64,000 nucleotides of DNA from Bacillus sp. EB600 (GCF_024494385.1 NZ_JAEVLT010000013.1:1-64000), one strand, 5' to 3'. Shown: positions 25,823-35,029, counted from the stretch's first letter. Made by a program: numbers and translations. The notes: generated from the sequence alone by a model not told the origin.

Positions 25823-26980
25823 ATGAAAAGAATATGGGCGATTTGTTCATTTGAATTAAAACGGTTATTTAAAAAACCGCAGTCTTATATCCTGATGTTT
25901 GGCATGCCGCTGTTGTTCACCCTTTTATTTGGCGGATTACTGGGAGATTCCTCCACAGAAAAAATAACTATTGCCTTCGTTGACGAAGACCAAACTACGT
26001 TGTCCAAAAGCCTTCATGACTCGCTGATAGATAATCAGCTTTTCACTTTAAAAGAAATGAGGCGAGACGAGGCTGTTAAACAAGTGAAGGAGAAAAAGCT
26101 GACAGGCTTCCTGCTAGTATCAAAGGGATTCCAAAATGGGTTGGTTACAAATAATCAGCACAAGGTGATTTTTAAGCATAGTCCCGACTTCACCAGTAAC
26201 GCCATGGTAGACCAAATTGTCTCAAATGCTGTTTCAAAAATAGCAATTGAAACTCAGGCCGCAACAGTTTGGAGCAGCTACAGCCATAAGCCATGGAATG
26301 AAATGTACAGTGAGTTGGATAAACAAGATTCCACCACTACTCCTGCTATTCAAAAGGTATCAGTTACAAAGAATCTACAGAAGCAAGAAATGGGCAATAT
26401 GTCAGCACGTTCTGCCGGCTTTTCAATCATGTTTGTGATGATTGTGATGATGAGTGTCACAGGTGTTTTGTTAGAAGCGAGAAAAACAGGAGTATGGACT
26501 CGAATATTATCAACACCCACATCTAAATTCGAAATAATGGCCGGATATTTCCTATCGTTTTTTTTAATCGGTTGGATTCAATTCGGAGTTCTGATGGCTG
26601 CTTCGACCCTGCTATTTGGCGTACAGTGGGGAAATCTAGCAGGGGTATTGGTTCTCGTTTCAGCTTTACTCTTATGTGTTGTAGGTCTTGGTCTGTTTAT
26701 TTCCGGGTTCGTGAAGACAGCGGAACAGCAAAGTGCGCTGGGAAGTGTCATTATTACCGCAACCTGCATGCTGGGCGGAATTTACTGGCCGCTTGATATT
26801 GTACCATCCTTTATGCAAAAAATAGCCGACTTTATTCCACAGACATGGGCAATGAAGGGCTTTACGGAGTTAATGGCCCGTGGCGGGAATATCATGGATA
26901 TCGTCGCACCTGTATGTGTGCTGCTAGCCTTTTCGGTTACGTTTCTTGTGGTGGGGATGACGAGAATACGATATGAGTAA
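25823..26980 (+). CDS. lnrN: ABC-2 type permease LnrN-like
   Basis: Second membrane subunit, 385 residues, same architecture as the preceding permease: an N-terminal segment (MFGMPLLFTLLFGGLLG), extracytoplasmic domain, and C-terminal helices with EARKTGVWTRILSTPTS and GGIYWPLDIVPSFMQ. The parallel STPTS and PL(T)IFP/PLDIVP motifs in the two permeases show they are paralogues. It begins nine bases after lnrM and ends the operon; the next gene is convergent. B. subtilis LnrN has the same length. Confidence 0.92.
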   Translation: MKRIWAICSFELKRLFKKPQSYILMFGMPLLFTLLFGGLLGDSSTEKITIAFVDEDQTTLSKSLHDSLIDNQLFTLKEMRRDEAVKQVKEKKLTGFLLVSKGFQNGLVTNNQHKVIFKHSPDFTSNAMVDQIVSNAVSKIAIETQAATVWSSYSHKPWNEMYSELDKQDSTTTPAIQKVSVTKNLQKQEMGNMSARSAGFSIMFVMIVMMSVTGVLLEARKTGVWTRILSTPTSKFEIMAGYFLSFFLIGWIQFGVLMAASTLLFGVQWGNLAGVLVLVSALLLCVVGLGLFISGFVKTAEQQSALGSVIITATCMLGGIYWPLDIVPSFMQKIADFIPQTWAMKGFTELMARGGNIMDIVAPVCVLLAFSVTFLVVGMTRIRYE

Positions 26981-27145
26981 TCACAATTATAGGCTGTATT
27001 TGGAGTTTATTTTATTTATTTCGCGATTGCCACAATCTGTTCAAGTAGTATCAAACTTCATTGAAGACGACAATTTTAGCAAAATGAACCTTTATATACG
27101 AAAAGCGGGCAGTCTATTTGGCTATCCGCTTCTTAATCTAGTAAT

Positions 27146-28591
27146 CTATAATGTTGAAAGCTTCTGGATTGTCCCTTCGTCCTTAATCTTTTGAGATGGA
27201 TACAAGTAAACAGAAGGATTACGGTCACAAAGCTTCTCCCATGCCTCAACACATTGAGGGTCAAAATGAGATCCTTTATTTTCTATTAAATACTTCATTG
27301 CTTCAGAATGTTGCCATGCTTTGCGGTAGGCACGATCTGAAGTCAATGCATCATATACATCCGCAACTGCTGCTATTCGCGCAAAGTAAGGAATTTCGGT
27401 GCCTTTTAATCGATCTGGATATCCGCTCCCATCCCATTTTTCATGATGGGACCGGATGATGCTTAACTCTTCCTTCAAAAATCCAAGATTTCTGCACATG
27501 TTATAGCCATCGACAGGATGCTTTTCAATTAATGCTTTTTCTTCAGGTAAAAGTTTTCCCGGTTTATTTAAGACAGAATCGGGTACCCTTATTTTCCCGA
27601 CATCATGAACAAGTCCACCCTGAACAATAGCGCGAAGTTGTTCAGGCTTTAAGCGAAGCTCTTCAGCTAGCTTTAATGCATACATGGTAACCCTAAAGGT
27701 ATGTCCAGCTGTATAGGTATCCTTCTGCTCCGTTACCGTAACCAAGGCTTTAACACTAGGCGAGAGGCTGTTCGTTGCACGTTCAAACGGGTCAGTCGTA
27801 AACAAGGAGCGGAGCGATTCCGTCAGAGTTCCTTTTACAGCATACTGTTTAACAATGCCAATTACCATAACAATCATGGCAGCCAGTAATAAGAAATGAT
27901 AAATCCACCAGCTTAAGCTCCATTGTATTCCTCTAATCATAATTAACTGAGAAACCATGATCCACCCTGAACTATAGACAATCGATATTTGTAATGGGAA
28001 TCGAGTATATCTGTAAGATTGAAAATAGCGATAGATTGTAAGGCAATTTAACAATATGGAAACACCCGTTAAAGTAATTTTTAAAGGGATGGCATTCTCC
28101 GGAATGAAATGGACAATATATGGATTCATCATTCCAATTACGCCCAAAGTGAGTAAAGCTGCTGTCCATATAGGAAGGAGTGTGCGTTGCTGTTTTCCAA
28201 GGAAATGCACAAATGAGTTATCAGATGGCAAGGATGACAGCCACATCCAGATTGTCGCCAGAAACATGCTTAATTGGGATGTAATTCCAGGTAACTGGGT
28301 ATCGCCAAGGATGAAGTGTGGAGTAGACAGCCCATGAACCGAAAACATTAACCCGAGAGACAGGAAGGACAGTGACAAGAAGCTCACTTTACTATTTCGA
28401 ATCCGATTTCCAACAACCCCTACCGCAATAGCTATCATACTTGCTAGAATGGAAACAATGCTGACAATATAGAAATGTCCCTTCGGCATCATGAAGGATG
28501 AATCTTTAATTATTCCAGAATGAAAAGCCTCAAATAGGATGTACGGAAATGACACAGCAATCAATGGTTTAAGATAGCTGGAATAGTTCAT
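27146..28591 (-). CDS. membrane HD-GYP domain protein
   Basis: A 481-residue protein with seven or eight hydrophobic segments in the first ~250 residues and a C-terminal HD-GYP domain, a family of cyclic di-GMP phosphodiesterases. The metal-binding HDVGKI (about 329) and HHEKWDGSGYP (about 382) match the active-site signature. The membrane part probably senses a ligand or membrane state. I use the ATG at 28591, since GGAGG lies six bases before it; the frame extends 15 codons further upstream without support. It follows the NAD(P)HX repair gene by 29 bases on the same strand and may be co-transcribed. Confidence 0.9.
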   Translation of the reverse strand: MNYSSYLKPLIAVSFPYILFEAFHSGIIKDSSFMMPKGHFYIVSIVSILASMIAIAVGVVGNRIRNSKVSFLSLSFLSLGLMFSVHGLSTPHFILGDTQLPGITSQLSMFLATIWMWLSSLPSDNSFVHFLGKQQRTLLPIWTAALLTLGVIGMMNPYIVHFIPENAIPLKITLTGVSILLNCLTIYRYFQSYRYTRFPLQISIVYSSGWIMVSQLIMIRGIQWSLSWWIYHFLLLAAMIVMVIGIVKQYAVKGTLTESLRSLFTTDPFERATNSLSPSVKALVTVTEQKDTYTAGHTFRVTMYALKLAEELRLKPEQLRAIVQGGLVHDVGKIRVPDSVLNKPGKLLPEEKALIEKHPVDGYNMCRNLGFLKEELSIIRSHHEKWDGSGYPDRLKGTEIPYFARIAAVADVYDALTSDRAYRKAWQHSEAMKYLIENKGSHFDPQCVEAWEKLCDRNPSVYLYPSQKIKDEGTIQKLSTL

Positions 28592-28620
28592 AGTAATCCT
28601 CCAAAAATCTAAATCTTTTT

Positions 28621-30186
28621 TCACGGGCAAGGGCACTGCTCACTTTCAGCTAACAGTTCCTTCACGCCATCGATAATATCAAAAGGCGCTACACCGTAGT
28701 GTGATAAGGTTTTTGCTTTTTCTTCTCCAGCCCTTGCATGTAAAAAGCTTGCTGATATAAGCGCATTTAAAGGGGTTGCCCCCTGAGCAAGAAAAGAGGT
28801 GATCAACCCAGTCAGCACATCACCGCTTCCCCCTTTTCCCAGGGCATCATGACCGTACGGATTTATGTAGACCTCCCCATCAGGCGTGGCAATGACTGAA
28901 CGATGTCCTTTTAAAAGCAAGTTCACCTGATAATTTTTTGCAAAAGTACCAGCAATTTCGAGTCGATCCTCTTCGACCTCCTTTACTGTTTTATTCAATA
29001 ATCTAGCCATTTCACCAGGATGAGGAGTAAAAATAACGTTTCCTTCATACTGTTGCACCAATTCCAAATCGTTTCGCAGTAAATATAGCGCATCCGCATC
29101 AACGACAATCGATTGTGTTGTTAGTGAAGCTAGAAAAGCTTTCATCCACTTTTCCCCGCTAGGGAACCTGCCCATTCCTGGTCCAATTGCCACACTATCA
29201 AATTGATCAAGCCTTGGTGAAATTTCAGCAATTGCATCTGCCGCAAAATATCCTTCCTGTTCCGTTAATGGTAAAAATAACGATTCTGGATTTTGTGCAG
29301 CCGCCATTGGATAAATACCTTCCGGAACTGCCAAGGTTACCAAGCCCGCACCTGAATATAAAGCTGCCTTTGCAGCAAAAATAGGCGCCCCGACAAATTG
29401 ACGGGACCCGCCCAGGATAAGGGCATGCCCGAAGGTACCCTTATGACCATGCTTAGGCCGGACTGGTACTGAGGCTTTGCCAAGTACTTCAGTAATTATT
29501 ATAGGCAGATCGAATCCCAGTTCATCAGCAATTGCACCTGGTACTGAGATATCAACAGCCTTCCACTCTCCAATGTACTTTGGACCATCCTGCAAGAAAA
29601 AGCCTTTTTTCGGAAACACAAAGGTAATTGTTTTGTCTGCTTTGATGGCGAGACCTTCCACTTTTCCAGTATCGCTGTTGACGCCTGATGGGATATCGAC
29701 AGAAATTACCAACTTCTTCCCGGCATATTCTTTAATTAGCAAAATGACCTGATTAAATGGTTCTCTAACAGGACCATTTACTCCAGTTCCTAAAATTGCA
29801 TCAATAATTATATCTGCCTGATTTAATTCATTGCGGAGTTCCTCTATTGTCTTTTCATGCAGATAGAAGACCGGCAATTCCCGGTTTATGTATACATCAA
29901 AATGTACCTTTGCATCTCCTTTAATCCGATCGGGCTTTACTAACAAACAAAGCAGAGGTTCTAATCCTAAATCAAACAGCCTGCGGGCAATAACAAATCC
30001 ATCACCGCCATTATTCCCGCCCCCGGCCAGCACGACGACTCGCGGTTTTTTACAAGGTGAACTAGCGAGGATCTCCTCAACCACTTTTGCACCTGCATTT
30101 TCCATTAAGACAATCCCAGGTAAACCGAGCTTTTCCATTGTATACTGATCCATCTTCTGCATTTCCTTTTGCCCTGCAGCATACAT
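28621..30186 (-). CDS. nnr: bifunctional NAD(P)H-hydrate epimerase/dehydratase
   Basis: Metabolite-repair enzyme of 521 residues that converts damaged NAD(P)HX back to NAD(P)H. The N-terminal ~215 residues are the epimerase (YjeF_N: PGIVLMENAG, GGGNNGGDGFVIARRL, GTGVNGPVREP, SVDIPSGVNSDTG); the rest is the ribokinase-like ADP-dependent dehydratase with FTPHPGEMARLL and GHDALGKGGSGDVLTG near the C-terminus. The fused form is common in bacteria, while B. subtilis YxkO is dehydratase only. The ATG follows GGGAGGG. A stack of palindromic repeats lies just upstream, outside the coding region. Confidence 0.95.
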   Translation of the reverse strand: MYAAGQKEMQKMDQYTMEKLGLPGIVLMENAGAKVVEEILASSPCKKPRVVVLAGGGNNGGDGFVIARRLFDLGLEPLLCLLVKPDRIKGDAKVHFDVYINRELPVFYLHEKTIEELRNELNQADIIIDAILGTGVNGPVREPFNQVILLIKEYAGKKLVISVDIPSGVNSDTGKVEGLAIKADKTITFVFPKKGFFLQDGPKYIGEWKAVDISVPGAIADELGFDLPIIITEVLGKASVPVRPKHGHKGTFGHALILGGSRQFVGAPIFAAKAALYSGAGLVTLAVPEGIYPMAAAQNPESLFLPLTEQEGYFAADAIAEISPRLDQFDSVAIGPGMGRFPSGEKWMKAFLASLTTQSIVVDADALYLLRNDLELVQQYEGNVIFTPHPGEMARLLNKTVKEVEEDRLEIAGTFAKNYQVNLLLKGHRSVIATPDGEVYINPYGHDALGKGGSGDVLTGLITSFLAQGATPLNALISASFLHARAGEEKAKTLSHYGVAPFDIIDGVKELLAESEQCPCP

Positions 30187-30260
30187 TTGAAAATCCCTCC
30201 CTTTTAACCCTTTTCATTCATTATAAGGAATTTTTCACAACAGCGCACGGTTGTCCTAAA

Positions 30261-30390
30261 AAATTCAAAGGAAAATTCAAAGGGAAAATTCAAAGGGACG
30301 GTTCTCTTGCCTTTTTCGTGGAATTTCAAAGGGGGAATTTCGAAGGGACGGTTCTCTTGCCTTTTTCGTGACGCAAGAACCGTCCCTTTG
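30261..30390. repeat. REP-like palindromic repeat cluster
   Basis: Three short copies of AAATTCAAAGG(G) are followed by two direct copies of a 28-bp unit (30293-30320 and 30343-30370, beginning AAGGGACGGTTCTCTTGC), then a closing arm GCAAGAACCGTCCCTT (30373-30388) complementary to the unit's start with a two-base gap. Related palindromes occur at 30756 and 31813. Confidence 0.85.
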
Positions 30391-30552
30391 CTAAAAACAT
30401 TTTTCCTTCCATAGCTGCAACCAAGGAAAGCAGGCATTTGTTTTAGTTACCAGTAACTGTTAAAATAGAACTATACAATACTTGTAAAACACATAATGGA
30501 TACCCATTGGATTGCCGAAGGAGAAAGATGAAGGTGATTGGGGTGAAAGGCG

Positions 30553-30699
30553 ATGAAGAAGCGTTCAAGGTTGCGTAGACGGGTTCGAGAATGGCTAAGA
30601 AAGAGGAAAGAACGAAAAGAGGAGAAACCACTCCCGAGTTTTGGAAGCCGTTTGATTAAAGGCCATCAGGACCAATTGGAAAAGCCAACTGAAGAATAA
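30553..30699 (+). CDS. 48-residue very basic small protein, hypothetical
   Basis: A short frame starting MKKRSRLRRRVREWLRKRKE and ending KGHQDQLEKPTEE. The first half is dominated by Arg and Lys, the second is acidic to neutral, suggesting a nucleic-acid-binding or ribosome-associated peptide if made. An AAAGG lies just before the ATG at close spacing, and a hairpin with six T follows the stop. An AGTTAC/GTAACT dyad at 30445-30458 sits in the promoter region. No family recognised; expression is uncertain. Confidence 0.5.
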   Translation: MKKRSRLRRRVREWLRKRKERKEEKPLPSFGSRLIKGHQDQLEKPTEE

Positions 30700-30706
30700 T
30701 TACGGG

Positions 30707-30740
30707 CGCGATGCTTCCATTACGGAGTATCGCTTTTTTC
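30707..30740 (+). terminator. terminator after 48-residue ORF
   Basis: GCGATGCTTCC pairs imperfectly with GGAGTATCGC across a short loop, followed by six T. Confidence 0.75.
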
Positions 30741-30755
30741 TGATTCTGGAAATTC

Positions 30756-30794
30756 AAAGGGACGGTTCTTTCGTGACGAAAGAACCGTCCCTTT
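30756..30794. repeat. 39-bp perfect palindrome, REP-like
   Basis: Two perfect 19-base arms flank a single central G; the arm begins AAAGGGACGGTTCTTTCGT. It shares the GGGACGGTTCT core with the cluster at 30261 and ends two bases from the EamA stop codon, so it can also serve as that gene's 3' hairpin. Confidence 0.92.
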
Positions 30795-30796
30795 GA

Positions 30797-31669
30797 TTAT
30801 TTCTCGTTGATAACGAATAAAACGCCACTGAGAATTAGGATCGAGCCGATCCAAAACGTTATACCTATGTTCTCTCCTAGCATAAGCCATCCGAGTATTG
30901 TCCCCACCACTGGTTGAAAGAAGAAAAGTAGCCCCCCGCTTGAGGCGTTTAGCATTTGTAGCCCGCGGTTCCAAAGTAGAAATCCACCTGCTGTTGAGAC
31001 AACGCCCAAATACAAGACACCTCCCCATATAGACGGGTGTGTTAGCTGTGAGATAGTAATTGCGTGTAAACGTCCTAATACAATAGGGGTTAACACAATT
31101 AGGGCTACCAGGATGGAATAAGTTGTCACCACAATCTGTGAATAATCACTCGGCACACGCTTTACAAGAACTGACATGAGCGCCCATGTTAAAGCAGCAA
31201 CAAGCAGTGAAATACCACCAAGTTTACTGGACAAATTCACATGATCGACTCCAACAATGAAAAAAACCCCAATTGTTGCTAAAAAAACGGAGAGGCCTTT
31301 TTTTACAGTTAACCGTTCTTTAAGCAGTAGACGAGCAAATATAACCATAAATACTGGTGTTGAAGATGTAATAATGGCTCCCATTTGTGCTGAGGATAGC
31401 ATTGTACCTGTTTCCTGAGTAACAATCGAAATCGTGTTACCAATAATCCCAATGGCTATGATTAGTAAGAAATCACATTTATGAATTCGCCATTTTTGTC
31501 GTGTAATCAAGCCGATCACGAGAAGTGCGACTATAGCCACTAAATAGCGCATCCATACAAGTTCCAGTGGAGGTATGACAGCTACTACAATTTTAACAAC
31601 AACGTACATTCCACCCCAAATACTAGCGGCTAAAGCTAAATATATAGAACCTAACCAAGTGTTTTTCAC
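30797..31669 (-). CDS. EamA/DMT-family transporter
   Basis: Drug/metabolite transporter superfamily exporter with ten hydrophobic segments in two EamA repeats, 290 residues. Typical features: N-terminal AASIWGGMYVVVKI, GTMLSSAQMGAIITSSTPVF in helices 3-4, LLLKERLTVKKG, and in the second half SSGGLLFFFQPVVGTILGWLMLGE broken into SSGGLL, FFQPVVG and LMLGE. The substrate is unknown. It starts at GTG 31669, and its GGAG ribosome binding site lies in a predicted hairpin of the leader (31679-31716), downstream of a short upstream ORF, which suggests translational control. Confidence 0.9.
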   Translation of the reverse strand: MKNTWLGSIYLALAASIWGGMYVVVKIVVAVIPPLELVWMRYLVAIVALLVIGLITRQKWRIHKCDFLLIIAIGIIGNTISIVTQETGTMLSSAQMGAIITSSTPVFMVIFARLLLKERLTVKKGLSVFLATIGVFFIVGVDHVNLSSKLGGISLLVAALTWALMSVLVKRVPSDYSQIVVTTYSILVALIVLTPIVLGRLHAITISQLTHPSIWGGVLYLGVVSTAGGFLLWNRGLQMLNASSGGLLFFFQPVVGTILGWLMLGENIGITFWIGSILILSGVLFVINEK

Positions 31670-31678
31670 TTTTGTACA

Positions 31679-31716
31679 CTCCGTCTTTTATTAGGCTGAG
31701 AATGCCCCTAACGGAG
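31679..31716 (-). promoter_or_regulatory. hairpin sequestering the EamA ribosome binding site
   Basis: In the leader, outer arms CTCCG (31679-31683) and CGGAG (31712-31716) and inner arms TTAGG (31691-31695) and CCTAA (31707-31711) form a stem that includes the GGAG of the transporter's ribosome binding site. With the short ORF just upstream it resembles a translation attenuator. Confidence 0.45.
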
Positions 31717-31738
31717 AGATGTAGTCACCTTCACTCCA

Positions 31739-31795
31739 CTAAGGGCGGAAGAGTACTACTGGTACATCATTTTCAAATAATTGAATCGAATACAT
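31739..31795 (-). CDS. 18-residue leader peptide upstream of EamA gene
   Basis: ATG at 31795, preceded by AGAGGTG, encodes MYSIQLFENDVPVVLFRP and stops at TAG. Beyond that stop the same frame stays open for 15 codons (WSEGDYISPLGAFSA), so it may equally be a 33-residue ORF with a nonsense codon. Its stop lies about 20 bases before the hairpin that hides the transporter's ribosome binding site, so ribosome stalling here could open the hairpin. Low confidence that it is translated. Confidence 0.35.
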   Translation of the reverse strand: MYSIQLFENDVPVVLFRP

Positions 31796-31812
31796 CGTAC
31801 TTCACCTCTTTC

Positions 31813-31868
31813 AAGGGGACGTTTCACGGCTCTCTTTCCTTTTTTATAACAAGAGAACCGTCCCTGTA
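31813..31868. repeat. decayed REP-like palindrome
   Basis: AGGGGACG... and ...AAGAGAACCGTCCCT form degenerate arms around a T-rich centre, related to the palindromes at 30343 and 30756. Short CCTGTA(C/T)CCT repeats follow up to the rocD stop. Confidence 0.6.
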
Positions 31869-31893
31869 CCCTCCTGTATCCTTACCTGTACCC

Positions 31894-33096
31894 TTATCCT
31901 AAAACTTTTGTAATTCGCTCTATAGCCCAATCAATTTCGTCTTTTCTAATAATAAGCGGTGGGGCAAAGCGGAGGACCAAGTCATGTGTTTCCTTACATA
32001 GGAGGCCTTCTTCTTTTAATTGTACACAATATGGTCTTGCTAGTTCAGTAAGTTCTACCCCGATAAATAATCCTTTACCTCTTACCTCTTTGATAATTGG
32101 GTTTTTAAGTGTTTTAAGCTGATCAAGGAAGTATTTTCCTAATTCAAGTGAACGATCAGCTAATTTTTCCTCTTCAAGTACCTCTAAAGCTGCAAGCGAT
32201 ACAGCACAAGCAAGCGGATTCCCCCCAAAAGTAGATCCGTGAGATCCCGGGTTTAAGACGCCAAGAATATCAGAATTTGCGGCAATACATGAAATTGGGA
32301 ATACTCCGCCGCCAAGGGCTTTACCTAAAATAAAAACATCAGGGGTTACGTCTTCCCAATCGACAGCAAACATTTTCCCAGTACGTGCCAGGCCGGATTG
32401 GATCTCGTCTGCAATGAACAATATTTTGCTTTCTTTACAAAATGCAGATGCTGCTTTTAGATATCCTTCAGGAGGAATAACAATTCCGGCTTCGCCTTGA
32501 ATTGGCTCAACTAAAAATGCAGCAGTATTAGCTGTGATTGCTGCTTTTAATGCTTCAATGTCACCGTAAGGAACTAATTTTATTCCAGGTACCATTGGAC
32601 CGAAGCCTCGTTTGTATTCAGGATCAGATGATAGGGATACAGCCCCCATTGTCCGGCCATGGAAGTTGCCGATGCAAGCAATAATTTCTGCCTGGTTATC
32701 AGGGATCCCTTTTACATCATAGCCCCAGCGGCGGGCAGTTTTGATAGCGGTTTCTACTGCTTCTGCTCCGGTATTCATTGGAAGTACCATATTTTTATTA
32801 GTCAATTTACAAACTTTTTCGTACCAATGACCAAGTTTGTCATTGTGAAATGCACGGGAAGTTAGCGTTACTTTATCAGCCTGATCTTTTAACGCTTGAA
32901 TAATTTTTGGATGACGATGCCCCTGGTTCAAAGCTGAATAAGAGCTGAGCATGTCCATATAGCGGATTCCCTCAGGGCTTTCCACCCAAACTCCCTCTGC
33001 TTTTGAGATAACAATTGGCAGTGGTTGATAATTATGTGCACCAAATTTATCTGTTTTTTCAATGATTTCATTAGATTTAGTGTCTGGGGCCATCAT
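31894..33096 (-). CDS. rocD: ornithine aminotransferase RocD
   Basis: PLP-dependent ornithine--oxo-acid transaminase, converting ornithine and 2-oxoglutarate to glutamate semialdehyde (pyrroline-5-carboxylate) and glutamate in arginine/ornithine catabolism. About 400 residues. The PLP lysine is in [15 protein letters not shown]; other class-III signatures are [27 protein letters not shown] and [15 protein letters not shown]. The ATG at 33096 has AAGGGGG at good spacing; the frame extends to a TTG at 33114 that lies in the ribosome binding region. It follows rocA by about 85 bases and would feed its product to RocA. Confidence 0.96.
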   Translation of the reverse strand: MMAPDTKSNEIIEKTDKFGAHNYQPLPIVISKAEGVWVESPEGIRYMDMLSSYSALNQGHRHPKIIQALKDQADKVTLTSRAFHNDKLGHWYEKVCKLTNKNMVLPMNTGAEAVETAIKTARRWGYDVKGIPDNQAEIIACIGNFHGRTMGAVSLSSDPEYKRGFGPMVPGIKLVPYGDIEALKAAITANTAAFLVEPIQGEAGIVIPPEGYLKAASAFCKESKILFIADEIQSGLARTGKMFAVDWEDVTPDVFILGKALGGGVFPISCIAANSDILGVLNPGSHGSTFGGNPLACAVSLAALEVLEEEKLADRSLELGKYFLDQLKTLKNPIIKEVRGKGLFIGVELTELARPYCVQLKEEGLLCKETHDLVLRFAPPLIIRKDEIDWAIERITKVLG

Positions 33097-33119
33097 TTTT
33101 TTCCCCCTTTTCAACGTCC

Positions 33120-33155
33120 CCGAAAGGCGAAGGCCACGTTCCTGCCGCCTTTCGG
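33120..33155 (-). other. intercistronic hairpin between rocA and rocD
   Basis: Perfect 10-bp arms (33120-33129 and 33146-33155, CCGAAAGGCG type) with a 16-base loop and no T run. It may protect the rocA mRNA 3' part or slow readthrough into rocD. Confidence 0.65.
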
Positions 33156-33181
33156 AATTACTTAAGCTGTCGTTTATAGTC

Positions 33182-34723
33182 TTATAGTTTTTCAGATGTT
33201 GATTTTGCTTGCATATGAAGAACTAAATAATCGGGTCCTCCTGCTTTTGAATCAGTACCTGACATATTAAAGCCTCCAAACGGCTGATGCCCAACAACTG
33301 CGCCTGTGCATTTAGTGTTTATATAAAGATTACCAACATGGAACTCATCGCGTGCCCGTTCAATATGCTCACGATTTTTTGAAAGGAATGCTCCAGTTAG
33401 GCCGTAGTCTGTATTGTTTGCAATTTCCATCTCATGGTCAAAATCACGTGCTTTGCAGAATGCAAGAACTGGTCCAAAAATTTCTTCCTGCATCAGACGG
33501 GCATCTTGATCTAAATCAGCAATAATGGTTGGTTGGATGAAATAACCGTTTGAATCATTCCCTTCACCACCAGTCATTAGCTTACCTTCTTGCTTTCCAA
33601 TTTCAATATAACTCATTATTTTCTTGAATGATTTATCATCAATCACTGGTCCCATATATGCACCATCAGCTGGGTTGCCTACTGTCAATGTTTTCGTAAG
33701 AGCAACAGCTTTTTCAAGGACCTCATCATAAATATCCTGATGGACAACGGCACGAGAGCCAGCAGAACATTTTTGGCCAGCGAAGCCAAATGCAGAGTAG
33801 ACGATACTGTTAACTGCTAAATCGATGTCTGCATCTTTATCAACGACGACTGTATCTTTTCCTCCCATTTCAGCGATCACGCGTTTAAGCCATTTTTGGC
33901 CTGGGTGTACCTTTGCAGCACGTTCATAAATACGGCAGCCAACCTCCCGGGATCCCGTAAACGAAACAAACCGAGTTTTTGGATGATCAACAAGGTAATC
34001 TCCAATTTCTGCGCCGCTTCCCGGCACAAAATTTAAAATGCCTTTTGGAAGTCCTGCTTCATCCATCAGTTCAACAAATTTTGCAGCAATGATTGCTGTT
34101 GTATTAGCAGGTTTAAGAAGTACCGTGTTACCTGTTACAATCGCAGCAACTGTTGTACCGGCCATGATTGCTAATGGGAAGTTAAATGGTGAAATAATAA
34201 TCCCGACCCCAAGTGGAATATAGTTGTATTGATTAAATTCACCTTCGCGGTTTACCATTGGAACTCCATCTTGAAGGCGCAGCATTTGACGGCCGTAGTA
34301 TTCTAAGAAATCTATTGCTTCAGCCGTATCAGCATCTGCTTCTGCCCAAGGCTTTCCTGCTTCTTTTACCATCCAAGCGGAAAATTCGTGTTTACGGCGT
34401 TTTAAAATAGCAGCAGCCTTGAATAAAATATTGGCACGATGTTCTGGCTTCCACTTTTTCCATGTTTCAAATGTTTCTAATGCAGCCTGCATCGCTTGTT
34501 CAGCTAATTCCTTGTTTGCTTTGGAAACGTGGCCAATTACTTCTTCTTTATTCGCCGGGTTCTTAGAAACAATTTTATCCTCGGTAAAAATTTTCTCTCC
34601 ACCGATCACAACCGGATAATCTTTTCCAAATTGAGATTCTACATAAGCAATTGCTTCTCGAAAAGCTAGTTTATTTTTTTCAATAGTGAAATCAGTTTCT
34701 AGTTCATGTGAATAAGTTATCAT
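33182..34723 (-). CDS. rocA: 1-pyrroline-5-carboxylate dehydrogenase RocA
   Basis: NAD-dependent oxidation of glutamate semialdehyde to glutamate, last step of arginine, ornithine and proline degradation. The 513-residue length and N-terminus ([20 protein letters not shown]) match RocA/PruA. The aldehyde dehydrogenase residues are present: catalytic Cys in [12 protein letters not shown], general-base Glu in IAEMGGKDT, and the NAD-binding SFTGSREVG. It is the first gene of the rocA-rocD unit, preceded by GGGGGG and a sigma-54-type promoter. RocR, the expected activator, is not encoded here. Confidence 0.97.
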   Translation of the reverse strand: MITYSHELETDFTIEKNKLAFREAIAYVESQFGKDYPVVIGGEKIFTEDKIVSKNPANKEEVIGHVSKANKELAEQAMQAALETFETWKKWKPEHRANILFKAAAILKRRKHEFSAWMVKEAGKPWAEADADTAEAIDFLEYYGRQMLRLQDGVPMVNREGEFNQYNYIPLGVGIIISPFNFPLAIMAGTTVAAIVTGNTVLLKPANTTAIIAAKFVELMDEAGLPKGILNFVPGSGAEIGDYLVDHPKTRFVSFTGSREVGCRIYERAAKVHPGQKWLKRVIAEMGGKDTVVVDKDADIDLAVNSIVYSAFGFAGQKCSAGSRAVVHQDIYDEVLEKAVALTKTLTVGNPADGAYMGPVIDDKSFKKIMSYIEIGKQEGKLMTGGEGNDSNGYFIQPTIIADLDQDARLMQEEIFGPVLAFCKARDFDHEMEIANNTDYGLTGAFLSKNREHIERARDEFHVGNLYINTKCTGAVVGHQPFGGFNMSGTDSKAGGPDYLVLHMQAKSTSEKL

Positions 34724-34758
34724 CGTTTCCCCCCAATTGATTATTTCATTTATCTAAT

Positions 34759-34776
34759 ATGCAAGTTCCGTGTCAA
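34759..34776 (-). promoter_or_regulatory. sigma-54 (SigL)-type promoter of rocA
   Basis: On the minus strand TTGACAC-GGAAC-TTGCAT matches the -24/-12 consensus (TTGGCAC-N5-TTGCA) with one mismatch and exact spacing, about 35 bases before rocA. B. subtilis rocABC and rocDEF are SigL/RocR dependent. A TTGACA that could be a sigma-A -35 is included, but no good -10 follows at 17 bases. Confidence 0.72.
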
Positions 34777-34814
34777 AATAAATTTCTTGATAATAGAGGA
34801 TTACTTCCTTAATT

Positions 34815-34837
34815 TTATGCAAAAAAAATTTGCGTAA
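34815..34837. promoter_or_regulatory. candidate activator-binding dyad upstream of rocA
   Basis: TTATGCAAA (34815-34823) and TTTGCGTAA (34829-34837) match at 8 of 9 positions around a 5-base A tract. It lies about 40-60 bases upstream of the sigma-54-type promoter, and resembles an enhancer site for a RocR-type activator. Confidence 0.5.
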
Positions 34838-34973
34838 AATCTTTTATTTTGTAAAAAGCGCAAAATTTTTTTGTGTATAGTAAGTATTCTTGATTAATCT
34901 TGGTTAGCACATCGTTTGTGGTAAATTTATTTTGAAATTAGCCATATACTCCCTTCAGTTGTTTTTCGAAAAA

Positions 34974-35009
34974 TATGTTATAATATATTTTATGTTCTAA
35001 TATAACATA
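34974..35009. promoter_or_regulatory. palindrome before the XRE-cupin gene
   Basis: TATGTTATA (34974-34982) and TATAACATA (35001-35009) are perfect complements just upstream of the start; a plausible autoregulatory operator. Confidence 0.45.
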
Positions 35010-35029
35010 CGCCTTACTAAGGAGTAATT

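Noticed and set aside
26973..27194. 73-residue ORF overlapping the lnrN stop
   Set aside because: ATG overlaps, but composition is not protein-like and it runs into the convergent HD-GYP gene.
34771..34800. Sigma-A promoter for rocA using TTGACA
   Set aside because: No convincing -10 at 17 bases; the sigma-54-type element fits the family better.
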